Made by a program: the position numbers and the translations under genes. From positions 248,001 to 312,000 of the forward strand of contig JAFREE010000006.1 of the NCBI GenBank assembly GCA_019400425.1: 64,000 nt of DNA, read 5' to 3'. Origin of the DNA: Hymenochaete sp. R1. Lineage: Eukaryota; Basidiomycota; Agaricomycetes; Hymenochaetales; Hymenochaetaceae. The notes under the pieces are model-generated. The model had not been told where the DNA came from. It ran no database searches and saw only the letters and a program-made list of their open reading frames with translations. This document shows, piece after piece, positions 35,301 through 48,064 of this stretch (position 1 is the first letter of the stretch; every line of letters begins with the position of its first letter).

Positions 35301-38300
35301 GTCCGTGTCCGTACCCAAAAGCAGCTCCACCTCCGACTCCCGACTCCGAAAAACAACGAAACAAGGGAAGGGGTGAGACACAGAACACAGAAACCGAGCT
35401 CCGAAAACAAGAAACAAGGAAACAAACGGGAAACAAAGCAAAATCAAAGTTGTAATAACCCTTCGAGTCGAAATGTTAGAGCGCGCGTGCGTCTCGCGTC
35501 TCGCGTGTCAGCGTTAGCCGTCGTCGGTGGTCACGGTGGCGATGCTGGGCGTCGTCCCTCGTCTCTCTCTCTCTCTCTCTTTGACTTTCGACCTTTGACT
35601 TTACTTTGGACGTCTTTTCTCGTAACCTCAATGGACGCGGACGACGTCACGGACCACGGTGCCTTCCTCTTGCTCTTTCTCCTCCGAGTCTTCGTCTTGC
35701 TCTTGCTCTTACCGACTAACTACTGACCACGACTACGACTCCGACTACTCCGACCAACCCAGACACCCTCTCGTCTCCTCTCGTCTCCTCTCGTCTCCGA
35801 GTCGAGGTTCTTTTTTCTTGCCAGTGGTTCACTGGCAGGTGAAGCTCTCACCGAGACCTGACACCTGACACCTGAGGATAGCCCCCACTGCACCGGCCAG
35901 TGGCCAGTGGCCAGCACTACTAGTAGTAATACTAGTAGTAGTAATAGTGTAGACGACTCGGATTCGGACCGCTGCACTTCGGGACTTCGGGACTACGAGG
36001 CTACGAAGTCGAGAGTCGGGGTCAGTGGTGAGTTGGTGAGTTGGTGAGTTGGTGACGGTGTGACCCACTGACCCCCCACCCACCCCACCGCGCAACAAGC
36101 AACAAGCAACAACTGGTACTGACACGGACACGGACACGGTAACCCCACCCACTGGCACACGCACGCACTGGGACGCACGCAAGCACGAGAAGCTAGAAGC
36201 ATCAGCACCGGCGCTGGCACTACTAGCAGGAACCTGAAGTCGAGAGTCGAGAGTCGAGGCGGAACACACTAGTAGCCTAGTAGAAGTCGGAATGTCGGAA
36301 GCTACTAGTACAACTTGAAGTTGAAGTTGAGATCCCGACCGGCGACCGGCGACCGGCGACTGGCGATCATCACCCATCACCCATCCAACTTGAAGACTAA
36401 GAAGACTCCGAGGTTGGGGTCGGGGTCGGGGTTTCCTTAACTGAAACGCAGCTCGAAGTGCTGGGAGATTTCATGCTCAAGTTCGGCATTGGCGTTGGCC
36501 ACCGGGCCGTTCGAGTCTGCCAGTGGGTTGAGTCGGCGGTTGACACTCAGGCTGGCAGCCCGAGTGGGCATACAGTGTACGGTATACGGTATACGGTACG
36601 TTCCTCGTTCGTACTCAGGCTGGTTTTGCGTGTTTCTTCTAATTTTTTATTAAGAAAAGGAGAGGAATCGTTGATCGAGCCCGTTGACCGCGTCTGCTGT
36701 CCGTGTGTACGAAAAAGAAACCGATCCGAGTCCGACTCGACTCGGAGTCGACGGTCGACATCCCAAATCCCAAATCACCCTCGGACTCTGACTCGGACTC
36801 GGACTCGGGGCTTTCCGCTCGGGATACGGTGTCCTATGCTTAACTTGGTTTTACTTGGCTAGTGCCAGTGCCAGCCCGAGCCCGAGTGTACCAGTGGGCC
36901 GTGGCGCGGTGCGTGCTTGGGGCTCAAGTCGGCCGTGAAATTCAACTTGAATTTCCCACCGTGACTGACGTTGATACTGACGCTGAAGATCCGAGAGGGA
37001 GAGGCGTCCAGTGTGACTGCCACTGGTCTGGGCACCACAGCCCACGATCTGCCCCCCCCCCCCGGGGGGTCTTGTGACTCTTCTTTCATCCTTCGTCTTT
37101 CGTCCTTCGTCCTTCGTCTTCTATCCTCCGGGTTCGCCCCTTGGGTATTCCGCGTATCCCTCACTGGTAAGATTAACGAGTCCGATCTGAAGTTGAAGTC
37201 ACTGGCGACGACCGATGGCCGATCATCATCATGATCAGCCTGAGACCCCGGAGTCGCATCGTATCGTTCAATGCTCAGGCCAACTTACCAGTATACATTC
37301 AAGTTCGTGCCGGTACATTCGACCCGGACCCCGCCATCCGATTCATAAGTAACCGGCGGTCCGAGGCGAAGATACTCCGATACCGATACTCCGATACTAC
37401 TAGTAAGAGTAAGCACGGGGTCCACTGCCATTGCCAGGTCCACTTAGTACTTACGAAACGTTCGGACTCGGACTCGGATTCTCAAGCTACAGGTTGGGAC
37501 TCTCGTCACGGACTCACGGTGCAGCTGAGGGCTGAGCTCCGGGCCTCCGGCGACTACTAGTAAGCATCAGTTCCTGCCGCCTCTGCCGTGACGCCACTAG
37601 TTACTGAGCTGGGCGCCGACTCGGTGGCTGGACGATGACGGCCATCTACCAGTGCGTGGCCGGGCTCAGGCTGATGCTGCCAGTGGTTACCGTGACCCCC
37701 CGCCGCGCCCCCCCCCCCCCCTTCCAAAAAAAACAGCTCGTTAGTTGTTAATGGGGCGGCTGCCAATGTTAGCCTGCCAGTGAGTGGTAGCTACTAGACT
37801 ACTTGTGGTACCAGCCCATTGGATTATACACCCCACTGGCAGGCTCACCCCACCCTCTCCTCTTGAATCGCTCGCCACCTGGCTTTGGGCGCCACTGGCC
37901 CACTGGGAGGCTCTGTCGGATGCACCCGCCGAGTCCGAGTCGCTTCTCCGATCCAGACTCGGAAGACTCGGAGCGGCATGAGCCTGAGAGATGGGAAATG
38001 GGAAATGGCCGCGGGGGAGTCCTGAGGGAGGACTCGGCGGCGCCTGAATTTGAATTTGGACTCGGAAAGCCTCAGGCTATTGTACGGCTTGAAGATGAAG
38101 TTGTACAGTCACGGTAGTAGTCGCTCGTCATGGTGCCAGTGGTGGCCCAGTGGCCCAATGGTGGGGTGGGGTCACGGTCGCTCATCTCCGACGGATGAGC
38201 CTGCCGGTGAGTTATCCAAATCATGATTACTACTCACTACTCAGGCTAACGGTAGCCTGAGTTCGTTGTTCAATTTAGTACTTTGATCTTCGAGCAGCGA

Positions 38301-39635
38301 ATACCGTTCGCGGCGGCGACGCCTCCAAAAAAACACCTACCAGTACCAGAACCAGAACCAGTACTAGTAGTAACCTAACCAACCCACTGGCAATGCAGGA
38401 TTCTAGATCCCGGAGCTTATTTCCGAGTACTAGTCCAGAGGCTCAGGCTCAGCGGCTCAGCGGCTCAGGTTCCCTGTTCCCGGGCCACTGGCACTAGCAC
38501 TGGCACTGATAGGTGATCCCTGATCCCTGATCCCTGATTGATCCTTGATCCCCATAGGTCACCGAGCCTGGGTGCGGTATACCACTTGCAGCCATTGTCA
38601 CGGTATGCATTGCGTTATTGCGTCTATTAGTAGAGTAGAGTACTAGTAGAGTGGTAATGTCAGTTACCATGCATACCGGTGGTCCCCGGGGAGGTGCCTC
38701 AGGCTGTGCATACTTGTAGGAACTCCGGAGGTCGTCGTTATTTTTAAACGTTTAGCCTACTACTTTGATCATGCCACTGACAGCGAGCGTGTCGTAACTG
38801 TCGTTCGATTTCGATTTGATATCCAGGCTTTTGCGCTGATTCCGAATACAATGCCGATTTTCTCGCTCGTTCGCTGGTTATGATGCTGATGCTGATGTGT
38901 TGCCAATGGCACTGCACCGGGACCGGGACCGGGACGTCCTTCAAGTCCAAGTTAGCCTGAGGTTGCCGTCCCTGATTTTTGTGAATCTTTTGTTTTATTT
39001 TTTTACCGCCACCTCTTTACTTCCAGTGCACTAACGCGGGAACCGGAACGTAAGCTCCTACAGTGTCTGACGTAGACTTGGACCACATGGCTCACTGGCA
39101 GAGGCGCCCGTTGGACTCAACTAAAGTACGCCACTGGCGCGTCCACGGCTTGCGGGCTACGGAGCCTACGGTATCATCGGAACGTCGGGATGTCAGACTA
39201 TTGGTTGATAGTTGGTTGGCCGGGGCTGCTTTTAGTAAGTAGTAAGCATCGTAACGAGGAGGCTGAGGGGATGGTTCTTGAACGTGTAGACGAAATGCGA
39301 CTCGGAGAATGAGAGTGTATATTTTATTGAGTACGCCGGTAATACGAGGACCAAGGACCGAGGATTGGCAATGTTTATGACGAAATGGATTGTAAAAGTC
39401 TAGGCGGGTGGTGATGATTGCGAAGGTTGTCCGGAAAGAGCTTCGCTATGAGCGTCGGAGTCAGAGTCACCGACGTTGTTTGTTTGGCTCGTCCAAATAA
39501 CAATAACGCTTCTAAGCGACGCGTTGAGCTCACGTGATAATTCTAAGCCCGCGCTTGAAGCTTGACTGTGCACCCCTCAGGACTCAGGAGTTTCATCTCT
39601 TTGTTGTCCTTCTTCTTTCAACTCGTTCAGACACC
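32399..39635. other. 7.2-kb gene desert upstream of STE12
   Basis: No believable gene. Directly upstream of STE12 lie TAGAAA (32696-32722), GA-rich and CT-rich tracts (32750-33280) that probably belong to its promoter. Further out the DNA is a mixture of short palindromes (ACTAGT near 33708, 33728, 34025, 34247, 34756, 35920-35943, 36268, 36304, 37399, 37555, 38364, 38426, 38641), GCCAGTG/CACTGGC words (34978, 35821-35840, 35898-35915, 36865, 37020, 37680, 37845) and CTCAGGCT/AGCCTGAG words (34432, 36547, 36616, 37239, 37659, 37981, 38073, 38240, 38446, 38696, 38954). C-runs of 9-12 occur at 34286 and 37708. Frames that stay open here are artefacts of skewed composition. Confidence 0.55.
34707..34742. 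repeat. tandem CGATTTT, about five units
   Basis: Direct 7-mer repeat in the gene desert. Confidence 0.8.
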
Positions 39636-42032
39636 ATGCTAGGATCCCTCCCACCAGATATCCTAGAACACATCGCGTACTACGCAGGGACACTATCAGA
39701 AATAGGTCCTCCCTCGGGAATACCACCCCTACTAAGGCTCTCACGTTCAGTGCATAGCGCCCTCGAGCGCAGCGCCAATCCGCATCTCTATGCTCGCATC
39801 TTCGAAGCAAAGTTTGATTCGCGGGCGCTCCATAGGCGGTTCGCCATGGTGAATAAGAAACTGGACCTTACGCACGATCCATCTGCATCTTTACCGTCTG
39901 AAGAAGACGTGCTCCGCGCGCACGAGCTCACGAACGAGCTCGTCGTCCGCTTCAAGGTTCTCAATAAACTGCGCGCCGACATTTGCGCACGCATCGACGA
40001 TGACCTGATTTGGAACTCGTTGACGGATCTCTCGGAGGCGGATGAAAGGGTTAAGAACGACAGGCGACGCCATAATGACGAGCTTCAAGAGATGCTTGCG
40101 GTCGCGTTCGTTATGACGCTTGAGAACGAAGGTCGGAACGCTGCGCAGCTCAGGCAGTACGCGCGGATAAGTGACTGGTTGGCAGTGTATTGGTTCGACC
40201 CTATGGGCTCCTCTGGCTCGCAGCGGGCGCTTGATCGTGAGTCGTGGCCGTTGACGGCAAACAATTACCTGGATGATAAGGCCAAATTGCGAGAGTCGTT
40301 GGCGATGTGGTTGTTTTGGTTTTATCTTGATCCTGGTGAGTCAACATTCTAAAAGCACGGCTACTAGCATCCGTTTTCGTTGACCATGGCTTTTTTTGTC
40401 AGGGTCATACATAGGTAACACCAACCTCTATCGGAAAGCGGAGAAGATCTTAAAACTCGTTGCGCTCAACGGTAGCTTGGTGAGAAAATGCAACTGCAAC
40501 ATTACTCGTTATATCATATTGAGATTTAATCCCTGACAGTATCCTCTATCAAACCAACATTGGACTACATTTTCTCCAAAACCCCCACAAGTGCATTTCG
40601 GCTTGCCAGGCGTAGCATCCCACCAACCAATAAATCCAAATCCTGGGACATCATTGCGTTACAGAAGTTCGCCAACAGCCACTTATTCAACTCTCAGAAT
40701 CGATTTCATCCCACCACCTCTCACTGTTCCCGCGATTCTATCTCTCCTCGCTTTGCACGCCCGCAGTAGGCGCAATATGAGCCACTTCAGCGGTGTTCTT
40801 GATATTGAGGACCTCATCAACCTGACTACTCCCGAAGCCTTTGTAGCAATGCCCCTTCCCGCTGACCATGGCACTCCTGCGATAAAAGCTAAGAATGGGA
40901 CAAGTGTTAGTGAGGGGGGTACTCTATCTTTAAACGACGCTCCACATCCTGAGGGATGCGGTATCTTTCCGGATGAAGGCCGAAACTTTCGTTTGCAACA
41001 GGCAGATAGTCGCAGATGGGACTACGAGTGGTTGCGCTGTGTATTTGCTGTGGATAAGGATGGCGACCTTATCAATTCTTCACCACGGGTTGACGAATTG
41101 TTGAGGAAAAGGACGTATAAGTCTTTTTCCCCAGGTAGCTTTGATGGTTCGTGGGAGGGTGTTTTCACGGTGAGTCGCCATCCAGCATTTGGATACAAGG
41201 GTCTCTGATATATCCGTTACTTTGCGAAAGTATACCGAATTCAGTACTTTCTCGCAATTGATCTCAGGTGTCCCGCCCTCTGTCGTCTCGGATTGTCTCA
41301 TAGCTCGGCATAATCAAACATGGCGTGTGAGGGAATACCACCTTCTCTCTCCTCGTCCTCGTCCCTCGTCGGTCCAGCCCAACCGGAATGTCGAAGAGGG
41401 TCCCGATCCCATGCCGGTCGGAGGTCCCGTGAGCGCGCACATTCCAGAAGACGCCACTTTCGAAGAAAGGGACGAAGAGCTTATCGTTCGTCTGTCTTAT
41501 TTCGACAACTCACGGATACTTCGGTATTCGCGATACAGGCCGATCGTTATTGAATCCAGCAAGAAGGGGAAAGAGGTTGTTGCGGATGACGAAGATGGCG
41601 AGGGAGAAGAGGAGGAAGACGAATGGCAGCAGTACGCGGCGCGTGTGAAGGACATCGTAGTTGTTGGTGACGGTCATTCTGGCTGGGGTGAGTTCCAGTT
41701 CAAGGGCCGAGTGAGACCCTCCGATGGATTGATTAACATCATGAAAGAATACGTACGTTTCAATGACGTTCTGCTATCTTTTATCAAGTCTTGACAGTGG
41801 CGTTCTCTTTTTATCATAATCAACGCGACATTTACTCCATTACACTTTTAACTACAAGACGGGCGGAGACCGAGGACGATGGCTATATCGAGGATATCTT
41901 ATCGGAGAAGGAGAGGGCTTGGGCCGACCAGGAGGAGGGGAGGGGTATCTGGCTGGAAGATGGAGAGATACATTGACGCCTACGGAAACGTATGGATACG
42001 AAGGGCCGTTCGCCATGGGTAGAAGACGTTGA
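39636..42032 (+). CDS. large F-box-like protein
   Basis: Probable SCF adaptor. Five exons: 39636-40335, 40403-40479, 40540-41169, 41231-41752, 41859-42032; all phases fit, 700 aa. It opens with the F-box-like MLGSLPPDILEHIAYYAGTL and LLRLSRSVHSALERSANPHL, where the first Leu-Pro and the spaced hydrophobics are typical. The middle carries WFYLDPGSYIGNTNLYRKAE, and the C-terminal part LRCVFAVDKDGDLI, SGVPPSVVSDCLIARHNQTW and GEFQFKGRVRPSDGLINIM, ending in GRWLYRGYLIGEGEG and a Gly-rich stretch. This long architecture with a C-terminal beta-rich module recurs in Agaricomycetes, from memory; the module's role is unknown. An acidic run (EDGEGEEEEDEW) interrupts it. Start: ATG in a good context (acaccATG); upstream frame lacks an ATG. 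Confidence 0.82.
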
Positions 42033-42392
42033 GTTGATCGATCAAAGCTCATTCTCATATAATATTAATGTTGTTCTCATTTCGGCCCGTTTCGTTCAGA
42101 ATGATGAATTCTTGAACATACACTATGTCTGACTATTCTAAGTCTATAACAAGCTCATCGAAATCTCGTCGAAATTAATAGTGTTGGCTGCTTGCCTATC
42201 TAACCGAGTGCCAGGATGTCGCCTCTAAGCAACCCAAATAAATTATTTGGCGTATTTAATATGGATGAGCGGATAAATGGATCTTGAAATAAGGAACTTG
42301 TGAGTGATAAAATTACATTGCGTTCTATCTTTAATGATATCGTGAAATGACGAAAGAAACCCCGAAACAGTACAAAAATTCTTCTAAACGGA
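42033..42392. other. spacer between convergent genes
   Basis: 360 bp between the stops of the F-box-like gene (+) and the small unknown gene (-). AT-rich, with AATAAA-like words on both strands (for example 42237), fitting two 3' ends. Confidence 0.5.
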
Positions 42393-43178
42393 TCACTCGT
42401 AAAAGCCCATATCAACCTGCCACCACCCATCAAAAGTATTATAGATGGAGTTTATATAAATATTCGCAGGTGTCAATCCCCTTCCGCTCCTCCCGATCTG
42501 ATATCTGGCATATTTGGACGAACAGGCCAACGCACTGCACCGCTGCACGGAAGCAAAAAAAAACTCGAAGTTAGACCAGGTAGATATAAATAAAAAAAGA
42601 AGTCAGGAGACGTACGTGCATGAGATTCGTAATATTGTTCGCGATCTCCACGAGGAGCTGTGCGCGCGTCATCTTTCCGACCGGGACTTTCACCAAGACC
42701 TTTGCATCTGCATATCCAGGCCACTTTTATCCAAAGATCAAAGTAAGCATCCTGATAAAACATTATTTAAAGGATGAGATACACTCACGTTGATAGCAAC
42801 ATTGACAACCCCATAGCGCATCCACCTGCCCACGGGGTCATTCGCGCCAGCGATGTACACCGCCTTGGAGGGGTTGGCCGCATCGACTACGCATAATCCC
42901 ACCCCGTTCGGGAGAGCTAACGGGATGGGCGAGAGTGTGCCCTTTCCGCTTTGGTCAGCGGGGTTGTGGAGTTTTTGGAGGATGGGCGAGCTGTGGAAGT
43001 GTTGTTGAAGAGAGAATAAGCAAAGCTGAAATGTAGCAGGAGGAAGCCCGGATCCACTAACAAGGAATGCATCTTGTTCGGAATCTTGAGACTGTTTCCT
43101 TTCTTTGGATAAGGAGAGGAGTGCTTGAGATCGAATGAATCGAGCTGAGAGGGCTTGGAAAGCTGATGATGCTGTCAT
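42393..43178 (-). CDS. unknown small protein, 215 aa
   Basis: I do not recognise the family. Three exons, + strand coordinates: 43178-42789, 42723-42616, 42542-42393, with matching phases. After a polar N-terminus come PNGVGLCVVDAANPSKAVYI, GANDPVGRWMRYGVVNVAIN, then WPGYADAKVLVKVPVGKMTR, and AQLLVEIANNITNLMH. These look conserved and globular: a beta-rich half with Gly-Val turns, then a helix. The last exon model (SIYNTFDGWWQVDMGFYE ending) assumes the acceptor at 42543; an acceptor 8 bases downstream gives another ending of about the same length. A 36-nt in-frame stretch starting GTTAGT and ending TTTCAG inside exon 1 might be a very short intron. No signal peptide or helix for a membrane. 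Confidence 0.6.
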
Positions 43179-44303
43179 TTTTTTGCATCTTCGACATATT
43201 ATAAGACTCTAAGACTTAGAGAGCAGGTCAAGGCGAGAATATAGAATAGCGAAACAACGGGAGCATGGACAGTTCATTTACTATCGCTGTCCAAGTTGCT
43301 CGCACTGAGTTGTGGCTTGTATCATTTAGCGAGTGCATACGATTGTATTTTTGGTTACCCGAAGCCAACGAGAATATGCAGGCCTGTGCACAGTAAAGAG
43401 AGTCAAGGACTACTAGACATTACTTAGACAGCAACGCAACCACAATTTCGAGTGCATCCACTCGTGGCTTGAATGGCTGAAGCATAATCGATTTAGGCAC
43501 TTTCTTACTTTAATCACTATTGAGACAAGGAAGTCTATGTGCGCGTTGTGGCTGCAGTCTTGTTTGGCCAATATTTGGAGCGCCGCCTCCCGCAACCGAC
43601 AGCACGAACATGTACGCGAATTTTGTACGCGTCCTGGTCACGTGACCGCGTTAAGTTGCCGTTGTTAAGTCGCCGAAGGATTTCTGCGCCGGGCATCGGC
43701 ACTGCACTACCAGTACTTGCTCGATGAATCCTTGTTATAATTTCAACCCCCAAGTCACTCATTACATTCGTCGAACATACACAATTGTTCAGCGTCATGG
43801 GAAATTGAACCGTAATCGGAATAAAAACCCTTCCTGTACAAGTACTGTGATACATTTTAATCGATCATAGGGTAAAGACTTAAAAGAAGAGCATGAGTAT
43901 TTAAGGATTCCCGTTTACAGCCTTCCTTCGTTGGGCGGATACAAAAAGAAAAGTAAGAAAGGGACGCAAATGAAATATGAAAATGGAAGACGGGCACAAG
44001 AATGAGATGGCATGAAGTATGAGTAAACGCCATCGAGAAGAAGGGAGCCCACAGGGAAGAAAGAAGAGTGCAAAAAGAATCGTAACGTGAGGAAGGCAAA
44101 TGAGAATCGAAGAAGAAAAGGCGTGATTAATAAACAAATAAGGAAAGGAGACAGGAAAAGACAGTCCGGCCGGGGTTCCATAAGTGCACTTAAATATGAT
44201 AGTCGAAACAGGACGAAGAAAGGAGGGGTGAAAATACATGCTGCGGAAGAAAAGAGAAAGAGGGGGCGAGGGAGGGATGGCAATTTGCACAAAAAGTCCA
44301 AGA
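43179..44303. other. spacer between HPC2 3' end and the small unknown gene
   Basis: 1.1 kb with both the promoter of the small gene and the HPC2 3' UTR. Open frames on the - strand near 43.9-44.3 kb are Phe/Leu/Ser-rich, caused by purine-rich + strand DNA. Nothing recognisable. Confidence 0.45.
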
Positions 44304-46730
44304 TCAAGCCGTCTCTGCCTGTTGAGCTTCGTATCTCTTCTTCATTACGCTCACTATCAGAGGCAAGAAAGTTAGCGAACCTTTCTCCCTGATATGATAT
44401 GATAGGTGGTACGGACCTTCACGAGATATCTGGCCAGAGTTCATCCAGCCTTCTGGGAATGCGCTTACGATTCTTTGATACAGAACTTTCCGGGCGCCCT
44501 GTTCGCTAACTTGCGCCGTCGAGTTCTCCAGCGTACTGAAAGGGGTAAAACCCGACACAGATCAGCACTCACTTCTTACGCGAAAAAAAAGATCGAACAA
44601 AGCTCACTTCTTCTCGTTCTCAATCCTAACCCCCTCATTGCTCAATACAACAAGTTCCCAAATGATGACCCGCATACGTTCCGTGAGACGGTACCGTTTC
44701 GAAGGCGCCGCAGTTTCTCCATTTGCACCTTCCGTCGGTTTGTCCGTTGTGCTCCCGTCATTATCACCTGCGAGGTCTGGATTCGTGGGGGGTGGAGGCG
44801 TATCCACATCCATACCACTGTCTGCGCCAGTCTCGGCCCCAGAAATCGAGGCAGCGAGTGCACCGCCGTTCATGAGAGGAGTGCCGGAAGCGCTGCCGCT
44901 CGGTGTTGACTTCTGACCTCCCTTCTTTGCGACTGAACGATTGGAGATAGGAGTTAGTCAGTAGCATATTCAAAGGAAAATATGACGGAAAGACTCACGC
45001 CAGCTACTATGCGCTGCCTCCCAATCCGCTTTCACCTTTGGGAAAGCTTCGTCGGCAAGAGCCTTCAACTCGCCCAACAAGACGTCCGTCCTCTCTCCTA
45101 GCATCCGCATATGTTCAGGAAACACCGTCCTCTTGATAAGCTTGCTCATCGTAAACTTGTTATATATGAACAAGTTCGGCATCATCGAGAAGAACTTGTC
45201 ATCATACTCTCCACAACGTATAGCGACGATAGCAGTCTCCACGAGAAGCGGCTTGAGATGCGGAGGGAACTTGCCCCTATACTCGAAGGACGTGTTCTCA
45301 CAGGCCTCTTCAAGAATCTTGAGTTGCGCCTGGAGCGGTGGTGAGAAATCCTCCATGCCGACATGCTTGCGTTTCTTCTTCGCTGCGCCATTTGCCTCGC
45401 TAGCTTTGCGCTTCATGTTGATGGCATGCTGCACCTTGTAAGCGAGTTCCGGGTCCGGGTTATCGCCTGCACAAATTACCCCGGGATACACGGGTATGGA
45501 AGCACTGGGCGTAGGAGGAATGAGGAGGTTCAATGAGAATGGGTCCTCTTTCGGTTCTTGCGGAGGCAGCTCTGGAGGTGCCGTTATAGAGCTAGAAGTT
45601 GACTCTGCGAGTGGAATGATGGTCGGAATCAAGTTTCTCTTGCTCTTAGGTTTCTTCGCCGGTGATTCCGAGGGAGGTACGCCCTCTTCCTTCTTGCGAG
45701 TGGACTTATCCTTGAGCAATGCGACTTCTCCTGCTGAGACGTAAAAGCCTTGTTGTTTCGTCTGGGCTATGTATGTCCGCTCGTCGACGGCCAGTTCCGA
45801 GTCGTCGATGAACGGATCTGAGACGTCATAAAAGTCCTGAGCAGGATGATGCCTTCGCCTCCTTAATAAAACCGAGGTTGTGGGATTAAGTGTTTCCTCT
45901 TCTCCTTCACTCTCACTCGTATCTCTTTTCGAGGGAACAGGAGGTGGAGCCCATTGACCGGTTTCATGGGCGAGTTCGTTGATATCGACGGAGTAATTTT
46001 CCGGCCCACCAAGCGGAATGCTAAGGCGAATAGTTTTAACTTGCTGAGGGGGCTGCGGGGGCGCAGGTTCAGGACTTGGTGAACGACGCCTGGCGGATCT
46101 GGGCTTTGATGATTGTTGCGTTGAGCTGGGAGGTGCAAGAGCATTTGACTTTGACAATGGTTTGGCAGGTTTTGTGTCTTCCGTCAAACCATGCTGCGAA
46201 GATGGTGGTAAAGAAGGTAAAGAAGATTCCGATTTCGTCGATGCAGGTTTGCTTCCAGATGCTCGAAGGTTTTCGTCTCCCTCGTCGTCTACGACGATAA
46301 CTTGCCGCGAAGATTGGGGTGGGCTTGGGTTTATTCCGGCGACAGCCCGGAAGCCGCCTTTTCCATTTATAGTTATAGCGTCGATCTTCATACCGCTTCC
46401 ATTCACGTGATCGGCATTGCCTTGTCCGTCGTCACCGCCATCGCCATCCATCTCACCGTCGTTGGGAGCCGCCGCCACGACATTCTCGACAGCCTCCTCA
46501 GACCTCGAGCCGCTGGACGACGTCGAAGCTTTTCCATTGACGCCATTTGAATGTGAGGGAGAGCCATTCAGAGGGATGTGGGAATCCCGAAGGTTGGAAG
46601 TAGAGGGTGATGGACTTTCCGTACGGGAACGTGAGCTGGTGGGCGACGACGACGACGACGGAGGGCTCGGACCCGCAACGACGACGACCTCATCGTCGGT
46701 GGTGCCAGTATCGTCTTCCGGCCTCGACAT
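44304..46730 (-). CDS. HPC2: HIR complex subunit Hpc2 / ubinuclein
   Basis: Subunit of the HIR/HIRA histone H3-H4 chaperone, which deposits nucleosomes independently of replication and represses histone genes; nuclear. Four exons, + strand coordinates: 46730-44999, 44932-44608, 44535-44417, 44353-44304; phases fit, 741 aa. About 290 disordered Ser/Pro/Asp-rich residues precede the Hpc2-related domain at about 293-335 (DFYDVSDPFIDDSELAVDER, TKQQGFYVSAGEVALL), whose aromatic-acidic core contacts histones and the chaperone. The C-terminal half carries the ubinuclein middle region: FSPPLQAQLKILEEACENTS, SMMPNLFIYNKFTMSKLIKR, then, after a Gly/Ser linker, YRLTERMRVIIWELVVLSNE and SEQGARKVLYQRIVSAFPEG. 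The third intron uses a GTCCGT donor. Start is the first in-frame ATG; the frame is open upstream without one. Confidence 0.9.
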
Positions 46731-48064
46731 TGGAGACGCTGGAGTGGTCAAGAGTAAAGAGAAAAGGAGGAAGAGAGGATGAAAAGGACGGATGATACGA
46801 CAGGGAGAGGAGCGAGAGAGGGGGGAAGTTGAATGGGGGAGGAAAGGAAGAATGGGAAAAGAAAATGGGAAGAAGGGTTATCTGAGAAACTCGAACTCGG
46901 AATTGGAGGGGTTGCCAGTCGTCCTCTCTCAGCTGCTCTGCGCTAATGTCGGCCTATGCTCCCTCAGGATCTCGAGGTCTTTGTCTGTCTGTAACATACA
47001 TCATCAGTCGAGTAGCAGTCCTCTCAGTAGCAACCATAGTCGAAGTCTGGCTATCTTTCCTGCGTTTGAATGGATCCAGGAGGAGGCTTTCGTGTATTTT
47101 GCACGCGCGACTTCGGGAATGATCTGTTCCAGTTTCCATCATCCGTTTGCGTTCTTATGTCCATTTCCCACGCGTATTCTTCAAACTCTCCGTCTCATCA
47201 TCATCCACAACATCCACATCCTCCCTTCCACAGCGTCTACAACATCTACATCCTATTTCATCCGCATCATTCATTCCATAGAAAGGCTCTGGACCATTTC
47301 TGGCCTTTTCCCAGCCCCAAATTTCAAATGCACTCTTTTCATTTGCTTTCGTTTTCTCATAATGGAGGCGACCGAAACCAATGGTTCCCAAAAATTTCAC
47401 GAAGAAAATAATAATTTCGACGTTCAGAGGATGGAGGAGAGACGACCGGTCAGACAGTCTTTGCGGCCAGTCTGATGCAAAGTCGCGCGTCGTTTTGGCT
47501 CAATCCGAGAAGTTGCCTTTTTGGGAAACCTCCAAGTTTCGACTGACAGTTAGCCACAAACGCGCACACCAAAGACCCGCGAACTACCCTCCGTCTCACT
47601 CACTTACATTTGTGGCGCAAACTGAAGTCTGAAAGGATTATGTTGACACCCACTTCATCAAAAGTCTCAGCGGTAGTTTGTCCCATGGTCTCGGTAAACA
47701 ACTCTCTGTTGCGTCCTCGAATATGAACGCACCCACTGGCAGAAATCTCAACGTCAAGTACAGCAAGTATCCCATCCCCCCCCTTCTTCCTTCTTCCCTC
47801 GGACCCGGATAAATAATTCCATGCTAGTTGCAATGCGATATGGTCATTTTATTTAGTCATGGCCTGATAGGAACCACATTACTGAGCCAAGCAAGACCGT
47901 TGGACCTTTTTGCGCTCAGATTGTCTTTTACCTCTTGAGCCTGATACAACTTTCCAGAACTGGTGGCGTCATCGTCATCCAGACGAAGTCTCTTGCGCAA
48001 CTTCCGGCTGTATTCTTACTCAAGGATATCTGGAACTTGCCAGCGTCCTTTCGACGCATAGTTT
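46731..48064. other. spacer between HPC2 and the lectin array
   Basis: 1.3 kb. The part up to about 47.1 kb should contain the HPC2 promoter. Frames around 47.1-47.5 kb (+) and 47.6-47.83 kb (-) are open for 75-110 codons but start without ATG or match no family. The - strand frame at 47.6-47.83 kb reads like real protein in its second half and may be a decayed exon; unproven. Confidence 0.4.

Noticed and set aside
35829..36380. 183-codon - strand frame in the gene desert
   Set aside because: Starts and ends in simple repeats and palindromic words; composition-driven, no domain.
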